A stretch of DNA of 64,000 nucleotides from Rhizobium esperanzae (lineage in GTDB: Bacteria; Pseudomonadota; Alphaproteobacteria; Rhizobiales; Rhizobiaceae), in contig NZ_MXPU01000003.1 in the NCBI RefSeq assembly GCF_002204185.1, positions 186,001-250,000 of the forward strand, given 5' to 3'. A program made the position numbers and the translations under genes. Each line of letters opens with the position of its first letter. Positions within the stretch are counted from its first letter, which is position 1. This document shows positions 40,619 to 49,960 of the stretch, piece by piece. Below the pieces are notes generated by a model. That model was not told the origin of the DNA. It saw nothing but the letters and a program-made list of their open reading frames with translations, and did no database searches.

Positions 40619-42376
40619 TCAATAAGACACCAGCAAGGCCGAACCGCCCTCCCCAAATTTCGGCTCGATGCCGAGAATGGGAGCCGCGCGGCGGATGATC
40701 TCACGAGCGATCGGGCCGGCAGTACCGGCGGAGATCGTTCCACCATATTGCTTTTCGCCTGTTTTCGGCTCGTCGCAGAAGGTGATGACGACATATTGGG
40801 GGTCATCGATCGGGAAGGCGGAGATGAAGGAGTTGAAGTTGAGCGTCGCGGAATAACGCCCGTTCACCACTTTGTCCGCCGTACCGGTCTTGCTGCCGAC
40901 AGCAAAGCCCGGCACACGGGCGACGCGCCCCGACCCCTTGTAACCGTTGAAATCGAGCAGATAGCGGACCGAGTCGCTGGTCGACTTCTTGAGGACCTGC
41001 GTGGCGATCTGATCGGCCTGTTCGCGCGTGCGCGGCAGGAATGTCGGCTCGATGAGCTTGCCACCGTTGACAAGGGCGGCCGCCGCCACCCCGGTCTGCA
41101 GCGCCGTTGTCGAGACGCCGTGGCCGAAGGAAATCGTGATCGAATTGATTTTCTTCCACACGCGCGGCTGGCTCGGCATCTTCACTTCCGGCAGTTCGGT
41201 CTGCATTTTCGTCAGCAGGCCGAGCTTGGTCAGATAGTCCTTCTGCGAATCGATGCCAACGAGATCGATGACGCGCGCCGTGCCGATGTTGGAGGAATAC
41301 TGGAAAATCTCGGGAACGGTCAGCCAGCGACGCTGCCCGTGAAAGTCATGGATGGTGAAGCCGCCGATATAGATCGGTTTGCTGGCGTCGAACGTATCGG
41401 ACATCTTCACCTTGCCGCTGTCGAGCGCCATCGCCAGCGAGAAGGTCTTGAAGGTCGACCCCATTTCGAAGGTGCCGTTCGTCATCCGGTTGAGCCAGCC
41501 TTCCTTGGCGCCCTCCTGCGGATTGTTCGGATCGAAGTCGGGTGCCGATGCCATGCCGAGCACTTCCCCGGTGTGCACGTCGATCACAGCCGCGCCGGCC
41601 CCCTTGGACTGAAAATTGTTGACGGCGTTGACGACCGCATCGCGAACGATGTTCTGCACGCGCAGGTCGATCGACAGCCGCACCGGCTCCAGCGGCTGGT
41701 CGCTCGTCATGCCGACCGAGGCGAGATCGGCGAGTCCCTGGTCGTCGATAAATTTCTCCATACCGGCAACGCCGCGGTTGTCGATGTTGACATAGCCGAG
41801 GATGTGCGCCGCGGTTGAGCCGCCAGGATAGAAGCGGCGCTTCTCCGGCCGAAAGCCGATGCCGGGAATGCCGAGCGCCAGGATCTGGCTCTGCTGCTTC
41901 GGCGTCAGCTGCCGGCGCAGCCAGGCGAAATGCGAACTCTTGACCGAAAGCTTCTTGTAGGTGTCTCTGACGTCGAGCTCCGGCAAAACAGTTGCAAGCT
42001 TCTCCACCGCCTCATCGACGTCAACGATCTTGTTCGGCTCGGCAAACAGCGAGACCGTGCGGATGTCGGTCGCCAGCACCTCGCCATTGCGATCGAGTAT
42101 GTCGGGCCGCGAGGCCATCAACCGGTCGGGCGGCAGGATGCTGGAGACGACCTCCTGATCCTTCATGGCATATTCGACCAGACGGCCGCCGATGACGACA
42201 TAGACACCCATGAAGCCAAGGATCAGCAGCCCTACGCGGCTTTTTGCCTGCCCTGTCTTCTTCTTGCGCGACCCCTCGATGGCCACGCCGGCGGAAGGGC
42301 CGCCGAAGCGGTTATAGACGCCGGCGGAGAAATGCGCCTGACTCTTCAGGACCATGATTCGGGAAAGAAACGACAT
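40619..42376 (-). CDS. ftsI: penicillin-binding protein 3 (septal transpeptidase FtsI)
   Basis: Class B PBP that cross-links septal peptidoglycan (585 aa). It has a basic cytoplasmic N-terminus, one membrane anchor near residues 48-66 and a dimerisation domain. The transpeptidase domain carries the active-site serine in STFK (307-310), YSSNIG (SxN) and SKTGTADK (KTG). It shares its start base with the end of ftsL, so the two are translationally coupled. Confidence 0.97.
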   Translation of the reverse strand: MSFLSRIMVLKSQAHFSAGVYNRFGGPSAGVAIEGSRKKKTGQAKSRVGLLILGFMGVYVVIGGRLVEYAMKDQEVVSSILPPDRLMASRPDILDRNGEVLATDIRTVSLFAEPNKIVDVDEAVEKLATVLPELDVRDTYKKLSVKSSHFAWLRRQLTPKQQSQILALGIPGIGFRPEKRRFYPGGSTAAHILGYVNIDNRGVAGMEKFIDDQGLADLASVGMTSDQPLEPVRLSIDLRVQNIVRDAVVNAVNNFQSKGAGAAVIDVHTGEVLGMASAPDFDPNNPQEGAKEGWLNRMTNGTFEMGSTFKTFSLAMALDSGKVKMSDTFDASKPIYIGGFTIHDFHGQRRWLTVPEIFQYSSNIGTARVIDLVGIDSQKDYLTKLGLLTKMQTELPEVKMPSQPRVWKKINSITISFGHGVSTTALQTGVAAAALVNGGKLIEPTFLPRTREQADQIATQVLKKSTSDSVRYLLDFNGYKGSGRVARVPGFAVGSKTGTADKVVNGRYSATLNFNSFISAFPIDDPQYVVITFCDEPKTGEKQYGGTISAGTAGPIAREIIRRAAPILGIEPKFGEGGSALLVSY

Positions 42377-42870
42377 TATTCCACCGACCCCGTTTCGATC
42401 TCGTCTGCCTCGTCTGCCACCACACCACGCTGCTCAGCTGCGTCACGCTGCTCGGCTGCGTCGTGCTGCTGTACTGCGCCCCGCGGCACGGGCTGCGCTT
42501 TGCCGGTCGTGCCTTTGGCGTTGGCCAGGGTCGCACCCTTGGCGCCGGCTTTGGCCTCCGTCACATCCGGTACCGGAACCTCGGACTTCAGCATCGGCAG
42601 CTCCTTCGCATGCACGAGCGCCGTCGAATCCGTCGGCTGCAGCTGCAATTCCGCATTGTAGGCATTGACCAGCCGCTCCAGCCGGTTCGGCTGCGATTGC
42701 AGAGCCCAATCGGCCTTGAGAAGATCGATTGTGTCCTTCTCGAGCTTGATCTCGGCTTCGAGGCGATGAACCTCCTCGAGCTTCAATTCGGCGCGATGCT
42801 TGATCGTGTAGGTGACGGCGGCAGTCGCCGTCATGACGCCGATGAGCACGAGATCGAACGTTTTCAGCAT
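42376..42870 (-). CDS. ftsL: cell division protein FtsL-like
   Basis: Small bitopic protein (164 aa) in the position of ftsL. A single membrane helix lies near residues 5-20. A charged coiled coil follows (residues about 25-55, RAELKLEEVHRLEAEIKLEK), then the short conserved SQPNRLERLVNA. The C-terminal about 60 residues are a low-complexity tail including a tandem AAEQR repeat, encoded by an 18-bp direct repeat at 42427-42462. The name is assigned mainly from position and topology, since FtsL sequences are poorly conserved. The start at 42870 excludes an upstream open extension inside rsmH. Confidence 0.88.
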   Translation of the reverse strand: MLKTFDLVLIGVMTATAAVTYTIKHRAELKLEEVHRLEAEIKLEKDTIDLLKADWALQSQPNRLERLVNAYNAELQLQPTDSTALVHAKELPMLKSEVPVPDVTEAKAGAKGATLANAKGTTGKAQPVPRGAVQQHDAAEQRDAAEQRGVVADEADEIETGSVE

Positions 42871-42871
42871 A

Positions 42872-43897
42872 TCAACCTCCAAGCTTTCCGAGAGAGGCAA
42901 GATTGGGAAACCCGAAGAGCGACATATCCGCCGCCTCGGCGGCCGCGTCCGTCCGCTGGCCGGCGCGCAGCTTGGCGGAGCGGGCGCGCGGATTGGCTTC
43001 AGCCTCCGCCTCGCTCGCCGAAACCATCGTCTTGCCGATCGCCGTGAAGGTCGCCGCCCGCTCATGTGCGGCCGGCAGGTGCCGCGAGCCCGTCGCCTTG
43101 CCGGCGCGGTCGGAGAAGAATTTCTTGACGATGCGGTCTTCAAGCGAATGAAAGGTGACGACGACGAGCCGGCCGCCGGGCTTCAGAGCTCGTTCCGCCG
43201 CAAACAATGCCTGCGCCAGTTCCCCGAGTTCGTCATTGACGAAAATGCGCAAGGCCTGGAAGACGCGCGTCGCGGGATGGATCTTGTCCTTCATCTTGCG
43301 CGGGGTGACCAGTTCGATGAGGCCGGCAAGATCGCGCGTCGTTTCGAAGGGCTTTTCCTCGCGCCGCTTCTCAATCGCATGTGCGATTCGCGGCGCCTGG
43401 TTTTCCTCACCGAGAAAATGGAAGATGCGGATTAGATCCGCGACCTTGGCGCGATTGACGACATCGGCGGCCGAAACGCCTGCCCCCGACATGCGCATGT
43501 CGAGCGGTCCGCTCTTCTGGAAGGAGAAGCCGCGCTCGGGCTCATCGATCTGCATGGAAGAGACGCCGATATCGAGCACGACGCCATCGAGTCCGCCTTG
43601 CGGCGCATGGTCGGCAAGATTCGAGAACTGCGCATGAATGAGCCGGAGGCGGCCGGCATGAGCGGCGACCATCGCCTGGCCCGCGGCAATCGCTGTGGGA
43701 TCACGATCGAGCGCAATCACCTCGGCGCCGGCCGCAAGGATGGCCGCGCTATAACCACCGGCACCGAATGTACCATCGAGAATGAGCTTGCCGGGTGCGG
43801 GCGAGAGCGCTGCGAGGACCTCATTGAGAAGAACAGGAATGTGACGAACCGGTCCGCCACCGGCATCAGTTGAACCTCCGCCAGGATTCGTCGCCAT
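42872..43897 (-). CDS. rsmH: 16S rRNA (cytosine1402-N4)-methyltransferase
   Basis: Methylates N4 of C1402 in the decoding centre (341 aa). It starts MATNPGGGS, then [13 protein letters not shown] and the SAM loop [37 protein letters not shown] and [15 protein letters not shown] complete the MraW signature. The frame is open upstream through mraZ; the ATG at 43897 gives the family start. It lies 17 bp after mraZ and 1 bp before ftsL. Confidence 0.97.
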   Translation of the reverse strand: MATNPGGGSTDAGGGPVRHIPVLLNEVLAALSPAPGKLILDGTFGAGGYSAAILAAGAEVIALDRDPTAIAAGQAMVAAHAGRLRLIHAQFSNLADHAPQGGLDGVVLDIGVSSMQIDEPERGFSFQKSGPLDMRMSGAGVSAADVVNRAKVADLIRIFHFLGEENQAPRIAHAIEKRREEKPFETTRDLAGLIELVTPRKMKDKIHPATRVFQALRIFVNDELGELAQALFAAERALKPGGRLVVVTFHSLEDRIVKKFFSDRAGKATGSRHLPAAHERAATFTAIGKTMVSASEAEAEANPRARSAKLRAGQRTDAAAEAADMSLFGFPNLASLGKLGG

Positions 43898-43914
43898 TCC
43901 GTTCCCTCGTTCCT

Positions 43915-44352
43915 TCAGGAACGCTTGCCCGCCAGCTTGCGCTCCCCTCGTGCCTGCGCCTGCGCAACCAAGAATGCCTGCGGCTGCCAGAGCTGAAAAT
44001 GATCCGCCCGACCGACGAAGGTCACTTCGTCCGAGATGCCGGTGAAGTCGCGGATGAAATCCGTGACCATCAGCCGCCCCTCGGCATCGAGCTTCATGAA
44101 GACCCCGCCTCCGTGGATCAGAAGCGACATCGCGTTCGCATCCGGCGAAAATGGATCTTCCGCAGCAATCTGCCGCTCGAATCTTTCGAGAAGATCCGGG
44201 CCGCCGATGCTGATCGCCGGAAACACAAAGTCCTGGAAACAGTAAAGCTCCTGAACGTTGCGCTGCGCCAGCACGGAACGAAACGCCGAAGGCACGGAAA
44301 CCCTGCCCTTGGCATCGATCCTGTTGGTCGCGTTCGAAAGGAAGCGGCTCAT
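43915..44352 (-). CDS. mraZ: transcriptional regulator MraZ
   Basis: First gene of the dcw operon, a double AbrB-like DNA-binding protein (145 aa) that in E. coli represses its own operon. It shows [19 protein letters not shown] in the first repeat and [19 protein letters not shown] in the second. The start MSRFLSN at 44352 is conserved; the frame runs on to 44595 without similarity. Four repeated TGGG boxes lie 174-207 bp upstream. Confidence 0.95.
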   Translation of the reverse strand: MSRFLSNATNRIDAKGRVSVPSAFRSVLAQRNVQELYCFQDFVFPAISIGGPDLLERFERQIAAEDPFSPDANAMSLLIHGGGVFMKLDAEGRLMVTDFIRDFTGISDEVTFVGRADHFQLWQPQAFLVAQAQARGERKLAGKRS

Positions 44353-44525
44353 GACTCGAAACATCCGTTCCTGCAGGGAGCCGGACAAAAAGACGCCCGA
44401 AAGTCCCAATATCAGGCACAGCTTCGCAAGCCGGATGAGCCAAATCCCACCCGACGCTTCTGGAAGGGAAGACGCCTTTGCTTTGCGATGAATGGGCAAA
44501 TGATTGCCCTGATGCAGTGCGCATT

Positions 44526-44559
44526 TGGGATAACATGGGACCATATGGGCGTCAATGGG
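44526..44559. promoter_or_regulatory. four MraZ-box-like TGGG repeats
   Basis: TGGG occurs at 44526, 44536, 44546 and 44556 on the plus strand, exactly 10 bp apart, i.e. on one face of the helix. E. coli MraZ binds TGGGN repeats separated by 5 bp, the same period. The location upstream of mraZ supports autoregulation of the whole cell-wall cluster. On the coding strand the repeats read CCCA. Confidence 0.7.
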
Positions 44560-44764
44560 ATACGCCCATTTTGCAACGGACGCGTGATCAAACATTTATA
44601 AGCTATTAAGTTTAACAAAGGGTTAGCGGCGCCGTTTTACGACAGACACGCATTGATAGCGTCGCACAAAAACACATCTATAAGATGCATGAATATGGGC
44701 TTGAAACAGTCGGTTTCAGCGATTTAGGGTGAAAATCCAGCCTGCCGCGGCACGGATGTTAATC

Positions 44765-45170
44765 GCCAGTTGGCCTGTAAGCCGGGTTCTGTATGGCTCC
44801 GGCGTGAACCGGAACGTGGCAGCCATTCCTCTGGGACAGCGCTCGCACGCTGCCTCACGCAACCCACCCGGATGACTGGCCTGGAAACCGGCCGGAGAGC
44901 CTTTCGGCCCGCCGCGTCATCCCTATTCGGTCTTGCTCCCGGTGGGGTTTACCGTGCCATATCCGTTGCCGGAGATGCGGTGGGCTCTTACCCCACCCTT
45001 TCACCCTTACCTGTCATGACAGGCGGTTTGCTTTCTGTGGCACTTTCCCTGAGGTCGCCCTCGCCGGACGTTATCCGGCACCGTGTTTCCGTGGAGCCCG
45101 GACTTTCCTCACCCTACCGCCTTTCGGCATTGGTAAAGCGCGGCTGCCCGGCCAACTGGCAGGGCTCCCA
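44765..45170 (-). ncRNA. rnpB: RNase P RNA, bacterial class A
   Basis: Catalytic RNA that matures tRNA 5' ends. On the minus strand the ends pair perfectly over 11 bp (45150-45160 with 44765-44775, P1 helix). Near the 5' end is the universal GAGGAAAGTCCGGGCTCC, and near the 3' end is AGAACCCGGCTTACAGGCC. The internal conserved segments around GTAAACCCCACCGGGAGCAA fit P4/J-regions of alphaproteobacterial type A RNAs. About 406 nt is a usual length. Exact ends are estimated from P1. Confidence 0.95.
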
Positions 45171-45215
45171 TAAACGAGAGAGCCCGTAATTGCTACCGAA
45201 ATATGGGGGATAGGC

Positions 45216-46391
45216 TTAACGGAAATTAGGTGTGAAATCCGTGGAGTAGCCCTGTTCGCTGATTCTGCCCGACAAAAGCAGCTCCGCGCCGAGCCTGCTG
45301 ATTTCGTCCGAACTCTTGGCCGAGGTGCCGGCGCAGCCCGTCAGCACCGCAATCGCGGGCGAAGAGGTATAGCCGATCATCGGATAGCTGCTTTCCGTAA
45401 ACGAGACAACGCAGGCCGCCGTCGAAATCGACAGCGGCGTCATATCGGGCACAAGGTCGGCTGCGATACGCTGCAGATGCAGGCGCACGCTCTCGCGCCC
45501 TTCGGTCCTGAACCAGGCCCGCATCTCGATGTCGTTGTGTAAGACCAGATCGTCGGGATCGCCGCCGATCTTCAAGTAGAATTTGCCATCGGGATAACGG
45601 ATCGGCGGCAGCAGATAGATATGGATGCCGGGCACGTCGAGAATGAGCGACGGCATCGCCGCAAGGCGGAGCGCATCAGCCTCGCCGACCTCGAACAGCG
45701 TTATCGTCCGGCCATAAACCGTCATGTCAACAGGCCGTGGCAACAGATTCTCGGCAATGGAAAATCCGCCCGCCGCCAGCAGCACCTTTTCACCGCGATA
45801 GGTGAGGCCCCCGGCAGTCTTGACGGTCGCCAGCCCGCCCTCCTCGCGGATCGAGACCACATGATCCCGGATGACAGTCGCGCCTGCCCTTTCTGCCAGC
45901 AGAGATTGTGCCTTGACCAACTTGCGCGGACTGATATGTCCGGCGCCCCTCGCCTCGAATACACCTGCACTGCCGGCGGGAAAGGCAAAGAACGGAAATG
46001 CGGTCTTCAATCCGCCCGCGTCCAGAGGCCTGGTCTCGACGCCGAGCGAAACGGCAGCCTGCCGAGTCCTTTCGAGATAATCGCTTCCATTGGGCGCGAC
46101 GACGACGCAGCCGACCTCCCGATAGAAGTCGATGCCGCTCTCGTTCGCGATTTCGCCGTAGCGACCGATCGAGCGGTTGGCGAGCAGCGCCCAGTTGCGG
46201 TCGGGATCGATGGTGCGGGTAATGCGCCCCTCGTCGTAATGGCTGGCGAAAACGCCTGCATGCGCCTTGCGATCATCAGGCTCGTCCGGGCCGATCACCG
46301 CGACACCATCCGTCTGCCGCGCCAGATGCCGCGCGGCAGCGGCTCCCATCAGCCCGCGGCCGACGACGATATATTTGAAATCGACTGGCAT
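45216..46391 (-). CDS. FAD-dependent amine/amino-acid oxidoreductase (DAO family)
   Basis: Flavoprotein of 391 residues with the FAD-binding fingerprint YIVVGRGLMGAAAARHL at the N-terminus. The DAO/sarcosine-oxidase-type layout follows: GAGHISPRKLVKAQ, then VLLAAGGFS and a C-terminal VLTGCAGTSAKSSDEI near the flavin. The substrate is unknown; secondary or N-methyl amines are typical of the family. The upstream gene is a close paralogue, from the shared MGAAAARHL, GVFASHYDE and RITRT blocks. There is a 10-bp gap, so the two form an operon after tandem duplication. Confidence 0.85.
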   Translation of the reverse strand: MPVDFKYIVVGRGLMGAAAARHLARQTDGVAVIGPDEPDDRKAHAGVFASHYDEGRITRTIDPDRNWALLANRSIGRYGEIANESGIDFYREVGCVVVAPNGSDYLERTRQAAVSLGVETRPLDAGGLKTAFPFFAFPAGSAGVFEARGAGHISPRKLVKAQSLLAERAGATVIRDHVVSIREEGGLATVKTAGGLTYRGEKVLLAAGGFSIAENLLPRPVDMTVYGRTITLFEVGEADALRLAAMPSLILDVPGIHIYLLPPIRYPDGKFYLKIGGDPDDLVLHNDIEMRAWFRTEGRESVRLHLQRIAADLVPDMTPLSISTAACVVSFTESSYPMIGYTSSPAIAVLTGCAGTSAKSSDEISRLGAELLLSGRISEQGYSTDFTPNFR

Positions 46392-46401
46392 GATATTCCT
46401 C

Positions 46402-47589
46402 TCAAACGAAGACCGGCGTCAGCTCGCGGCCGAAATCCTCATCCCCGAGCCGCCCTTCCCTGAGAAGCACGGCGCCGAGACGCCCGAGTTCGTCGGAGGA
46501 TTTGGCCGCGACAAAATTGCCGCCGGTTAGCACCGCGATCCGCGGCGACGGCGTGAAGCCGACGTAGGGATAACCGGTCGGCGTGAAATTCGCCACGCAC
46601 GGAGCCGATGTAGCCCGGCAGCCCGCCAGCTCCGGCATCAGTTGCAGGGCGATGCGCGAGAGATGATCGCGCTCGGCCACACTGCCGTCGGAACGGAACC
46701 ATGTGCCGGTCTCTTCCAGCCGGCTGAAGGAAAGCGCCTCGGTATCGCCGCCAAGCTTCAGATAGACCTTGCCGTCCGGATAACGCACCGGCGGCAGGAT
46801 ATAGATGTGATCCTCCTCCCGGTCGCCGAGCACGATGGTCGACGGCATGTCGCCGAAAATCGCCATCTCGCGCTCGCCGATTTCGTAGAAGACAACGGTA
46901 CGCGCCATGACCCGGAGGTCGAGGGCGCGCGGCAGCAGGGCATGAAAATTGCTGAAAGCGCCGGCCGCGACCAATACGCGCTCGGCGCTGTAGCTTCTGT
47001 CGCCGGCCGTCACCTCTACATGGGGACCTGTGTCACGCACCGACGTCGCGGTCGCCTCGATCAGCGAGACGCCGCCCTGTTCGGCGAGCCTGGCTTGCGC
47101 GCGCACCAGCGCCCGCGGATTGATGTGCCCGGCGGCCTTGCGCTCGAAATATCCGCTGAAATCAGGGCCGACGGCAAGATAGGGAAAACGCCGGTCGAGT
47201 TCCGCCGGGGCGACGATCTCGATATCGCTGCCGAGCGTCCCGCTGACGGTCAGCGCCCTTAGAAGAAAGTCCTGCTCGTCCTTGGGCGGGGGACCGGCAA
47301 AAAGGCAGCCGACTTCCGAAAAGAAGGGAATGCCGCTTTTCGCCTCGATGTCGCGGTAGCGTCCGAGCGCCCGCGCGGCAAAAGTTCCCCAGGCGAGATT
47401 GCCATCGAAGGTGCGGGTAATGCGCGCTTCGTCATAATGGCTGGCAAAGACGCCGTGATGGGCCTTGCGATCCTCCGGCTCCGAAGGGCCGATCAGCGCG
47501 ACGCCTTCGGCCATGGAGGAGAGATGCCGTGCCGCCGCCGCTCCCATCATGCCGCGCCCGATGACGATGAACCTGAAATCGATTGCCAT
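46402..47589 (-). CDS. FAD-dependent amine/amino-acid oxidoreductase, paralogue
   Basis: 395 residues with FIVIGRGMMGAAAARHLSS (FAD-binding), GVFASHYDEARITRTFDG, KAAGHINPRALVRAQ and ILPPVRYPDGKVYLKLGGD. It shares these blocks with the product of the next gene but differs in the middle, so the pair has diverged in substrate or forms a heteromer. The start at 47589 is preceded by AAGGTGAG. Directly upstream is a three-part CGAGGTGG palindrome that could be an operator or an mRNA hairpin. Confidence 0.85.
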   Translation of the reverse strand: MAIDFRFIVIGRGMMGAAAARHLSSMAEGVALIGPSEPEDRKAHHGVFASHYDEARITRTFDGNLAWGTFAARALGRYRDIEAKSGIPFFSEVGCLFAGPPPKDEQDFLLRALTVSGTLGSDIEIVAPAELDRRFPYLAVGPDFSGYFERKAAGHINPRALVRAQARLAEQGGVSLIEATATSVRDTGPHVEVTAGDRSYSAERVLVAAGAFSNFHALLPRALDLRVMARTVVFYEIGEREMAIFGDMPSTIVLGDREEDHIYILPPVRYPDGKVYLKLGGDTEALSFSRLEETGTWFRSDGSVAERDHLSRIALQLMPELAGCRATSAPCVANFTPTGYPYVGFTPSPRIAVLTGGNFVAAKSSDELGRLGAVLLREGRLGDEDFGRELTPVFV

Positions 47590-47603
47590 GTCTCACCTTA
47601 TAT

Positions 47604-47630
47604 CGAGGTGGCCACCTCGTTTCGAGGTGG
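47604..47630. promoter_or_regulatory. palindromic operator or mRNA hairpin before the oxidoreductase pair
   Basis: CGAGGTGGCCACCTCG (47604-47619) is a perfect 16-bp palindrome, and a third CGAGGTGG half lies at 47623-47630. On the coding (minus) strand CCACCTCG-AAA-CGAGGTGG forms a tight hairpin ending 22 bases before the ATG. It could be a repressor site or control ribosome access. Confidence 0.45.
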
Positions 47631-47704
47631 GATATCACGGCGAGCGGTCTGATTCATATCGCAAAAACAGCAGCGGAAGACTTTCCTCCGATCGGGGTGG
47701 CGGC

Positions 47705-48232
47705 TCAGTCGAGCATCGCCAGGACCTTGCCGCAATACGTCTTCGACACCGGGTTCATGCGCGTTGCGCCATGGCCGGCATTATATTTGAGGATGGTGTT
47801 GCAGGTCTGCCCGCCGCCGAGCTGATGGGCGGCCGCCAGATACTTCATGCCGTATTTGATGTTAGTCTCGGGATCGAACAGGCCTTTGCGCGTGCCGGAA
47901 TATCCCATCATCCTGGCCGTTGCGGGCTTGATCTGCATCAGGCCGATTTCGCCGGCGCTGCCGCGTGCCTTTGGATTGAAATTACTCTCGATGCGAACGA
48001 CCGCCTGGGCGAGCGCCACCGGAACGTTGTATTCAGCTGCATATTTGTTGATCAGCGCAGCATAGGGAATGCTGTTAGAGAAATCGGGCATAGCATAACC
48101 GCTCTGGCGATCGACGGTTTTCAGCGGGATGGTTTCGGCCCTGACGCCCCAGTCATCATTAGCCGAGGCAAAGTTATACCCCGCCAGCAGCATGCCAAGG
48201 CATGCCGCAGCACCAACAATCAACTTTTTCAT
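47705..48232 (-). CDS. SLT-family lytic transglycosylase
   Basis: Exported peptidoglycan lytic transglycosylase (175 aa). A signal peptide (MKKLIVGAAACLGMLLAGYN) is followed by the goose-lysozyme-like SLT domain. The catalytic Glu is in AVVRIESNFNPKA, then GEIGLMQIKPATARMMGY, NIKYGMKYLAAA and LKYNAGHG. It is a compact SLT without extra domains. It is related to the SLT domain encoded at 52398-53339, with which it shares the GLFD-ETNIKY block. Confidence 0.92.
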   Translation of the reverse strand: MKKLIVGAAACLGMLLAGYNFASANDDWGVRAETIPLKTVDRQSGYAMPDFSNSIPYAALINKYAAEYNVPVALAQAVVRIESNFNPKARGSAGEIGLMQIKPATARMMGYSGTRKGLFDPETNIKYGMKYLAAAHQLGGGQTCNTILKYNAGHGATRMNPVSKTYCGKVLAMLD

Positions 48233-48494
48233 ATAGTTTCTTCACTCCGACCCAAAGAACTGCAGGACTGCGCGCCTCGCCGTCATCCGGATACACGCGA
48301 TCAAGGACTGATCGCGTTCCACAGCAATTCTTATCGTTTCATTTGGCGGTCACGGTTACACTTGAAATCAGCCGCGAGCGCCGTTCAGCGGGCGTCCTTA
48401 GACCATCGCAATGAGGAGATAATAGGGAAATGATGTGGCGGGGCGGATTTCTCGCTTGTGGCGGCAAAACTGCCCGGAAATCCACCTGCCGTCG

Positions 48495-49256
48495 TCAGGA
48501 AAATCGCGGTAGCGCCGACAGCAGCCGGTGCAGCGTGTCGATCGTCGAGAAATCGGCGATCCCGTCCACTCGTTCGGGCCGGAAATGGCGCTGGAAGGCT
48601 TCCACGTCGCCGGCCGTCTTTTCGGAGAATTCGCCCGTAATTTCAGTGGCGTAACCATAAAGCGAAAGCATCGACTGCAGCGCTTCCACCGGCTGGCCGT
48701 CGTCCCCGCGCTGAAAGAAACGCCCGCCGGTGATCGTCGCCGGCTCGACCCAATGCCCCACACCCGCCCGATGAAGCTCGGCCCAAGGGAATTTCTCGCC
48801 CGGATCGACCTTGCGAATCGGTGCGACATCGGAATGCCCGAGCACTCTTTCCGGCGCGATCGACCAACGTTTGACACAGTCACGACACAATTCGATGACT
48901 GCTGCGATCTGTTCTTTCGGATAGTCGGGAAGGCCGCCGGGATGGCCGGCATTGGCGATTTCGATGCCGATCGACAGCGAATTGATATCGCTCTCGCCGT
49001 GCCAGCTGCTTTTGCCCGCATGCCAGGCGCGCCGCGCCTCCGGCACGAGTTGGATCACCTCGCCATTCTCGTGCACGAAATAATGGCTGGAAACCTGGCT
49101 CTCTTCCCGACAGAGCCAGTCGAGCGCGCCATCGGCCGTCGGCATCCCGGTATAATGCAGCAGGATCATGTCGGGACGCCGCCCGTCCGCCCGCTCGCCG
49201 TGGTTGGGCGACGGCCGCACGCAAGCGCCTCGATAATCGGCCTCGAAAGAGGTCAT
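48495..49256 (-). CDS. N-acetylmuramoyl-L-alanine amidase (AmiD-like)
   Basis: Zinc amidase with a C-terminal peptidoglycan-binding domain (253 aa). The Amidase_2 domain shows zinc ligands in MILLHYTGM and GHSDVAPIRKVDPG, with SSHYFVHENG and AWHAGKSSW between. From residue about 175 the PG_binding_1 fold is visible (VEALQSMLSLYGY, EAFQRHFRPERVDG). No signal peptide is obvious, so it may act in the cytoplasm in muropeptide recycling (AmpD-like) or be exported by other means. It overlaps the upstream TerB-DnaJ gene by 4 bp. Confidence 0.9.
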   Translation of the reverse strand: MTSFEADYRGACVRPSPNHGERADGRRPDMILLHYTGMPTADGALDWLCREESQVSSHYFVHENGEVIQLVPEARRAWHAGKSSWHGESDINSLSIGIEIANAGHPGGLPDYPKEQIAAVIELCRDCVKRWSIAPERVLGHSDVAPIRKVDPGEKFPWAELHRAGVGHWVEPATITGGRFFQRGDDGQPVEALQSMLSLYGYATEITGEFSEKTAGDVEAFQRHFRPERVDGIADFSTIDTLHRLLSALPRFS

Positions 49257-49960
49257 GCGGCGCGGCGTTCCTTCTCGATCGCCGCATAGGCTGCATTCAG
49301 CGCCGCCATGCGCTCATTGGCGATCAAATGAAACTCCTTCGGCACCCCACGCGAGATCAGTCGATCGGGATGATGTTCGCTGACCAGGCCGTGGTAACGG
49401 CGGCGGATCGTCGGAAAATCGTCGGAAGGCGACACGCCGAGCACCTTGTAGGGATCGCCGCCGGACGAGACGTGGCGAGCGGCGATCTGGTCGAAACGTG
49501 TCTCGCTCATTTCAAAGATTTCGGCGATGTGGCGCAGGAAATTCAGTTCCTTCTCATGGATCAGCCCGTCGGCCTTGGCGATATGGAAGAGACCGTCGAG
49601 CACGTCTTCCAGCACCGCGCAATTGGCTGCGCAGGTGGTGCAGAGCGTGGAGAGCCGCTCGGCGTAGGCCCCATAGCCGGCAACATCCTGACGCGCGAGG
49701 TTATAAAGTCTGGCGACATTCTTGGCTTGATCCGGCGGAAATTCGAAGATTTCCCGGAAGGCCTCGACCTCCCTCTCGCTGACGATGCCGTCGGCCTTGG
49801 CCATCTTGGCCGAAAGCGCGATGATTGCCACAGAGAACGCCACTTTGCGCCGGGTTTCGGGGTCGCCTTCGAAAACCGTTCGGATCGCCTCGACGACCGC
49901 GGAAAGCGCATTGCCCGCGGTATTGCCAATGGCATTCAACAGTTTTTCCCAGAAGGACAT
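49253..49960 (-). CDS. TerB- and DnaJ-domain (DjlA-like) co-chaperone
   Basis: 235-residue protein. A TerB-like all-alpha domain spans residues about 35-155 (AKMAKADGIVSEREVEAFRE, HIAKADGLIHEKELNFLR). A C-terminal J domain spans about 165-232, with the Hsp70-stimulating HPD in VSEHHPDRLISRG. It is like DjlA but without a clear membrane segment. It is translationally coupled to the amidase gene, an association that suggests envelope-stress or cell-wall roles (inference). Confidence 0.88.
   Translation of the reverse strand: MSFWEKLLNAIGNTAGNALSAVVEAIRTVFEGDPETRRKVAFSVAIIALSAKMAKADGIVSEREVEAFREIFEFPPDQAKNVARLYNLARQDVAGYGAYAERLSTLCTTCAANCAVLEDVLDGLFHIAKADGLIHEKELNFLRHIAEIFEMSETRFDQIAARHVSSGGDPYKVLGVSPSDDFPTIRRRYHGLVSEHHPDRLISRGVPKEFHLIANERMAALNAAYAAIEKERRAA

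Noticed and set aside
42427..42462. CRISPR-like or microsatellite array
   Set aside because: Only two units without spacers, inside the ftsL coding sequence; a coding tandem repeat.
44770..45189. 139-codon plus-strand frame
   Set aside because: Lies opposite the RNase P RNA, whose conserved segments and P1 helix explain the sequence.
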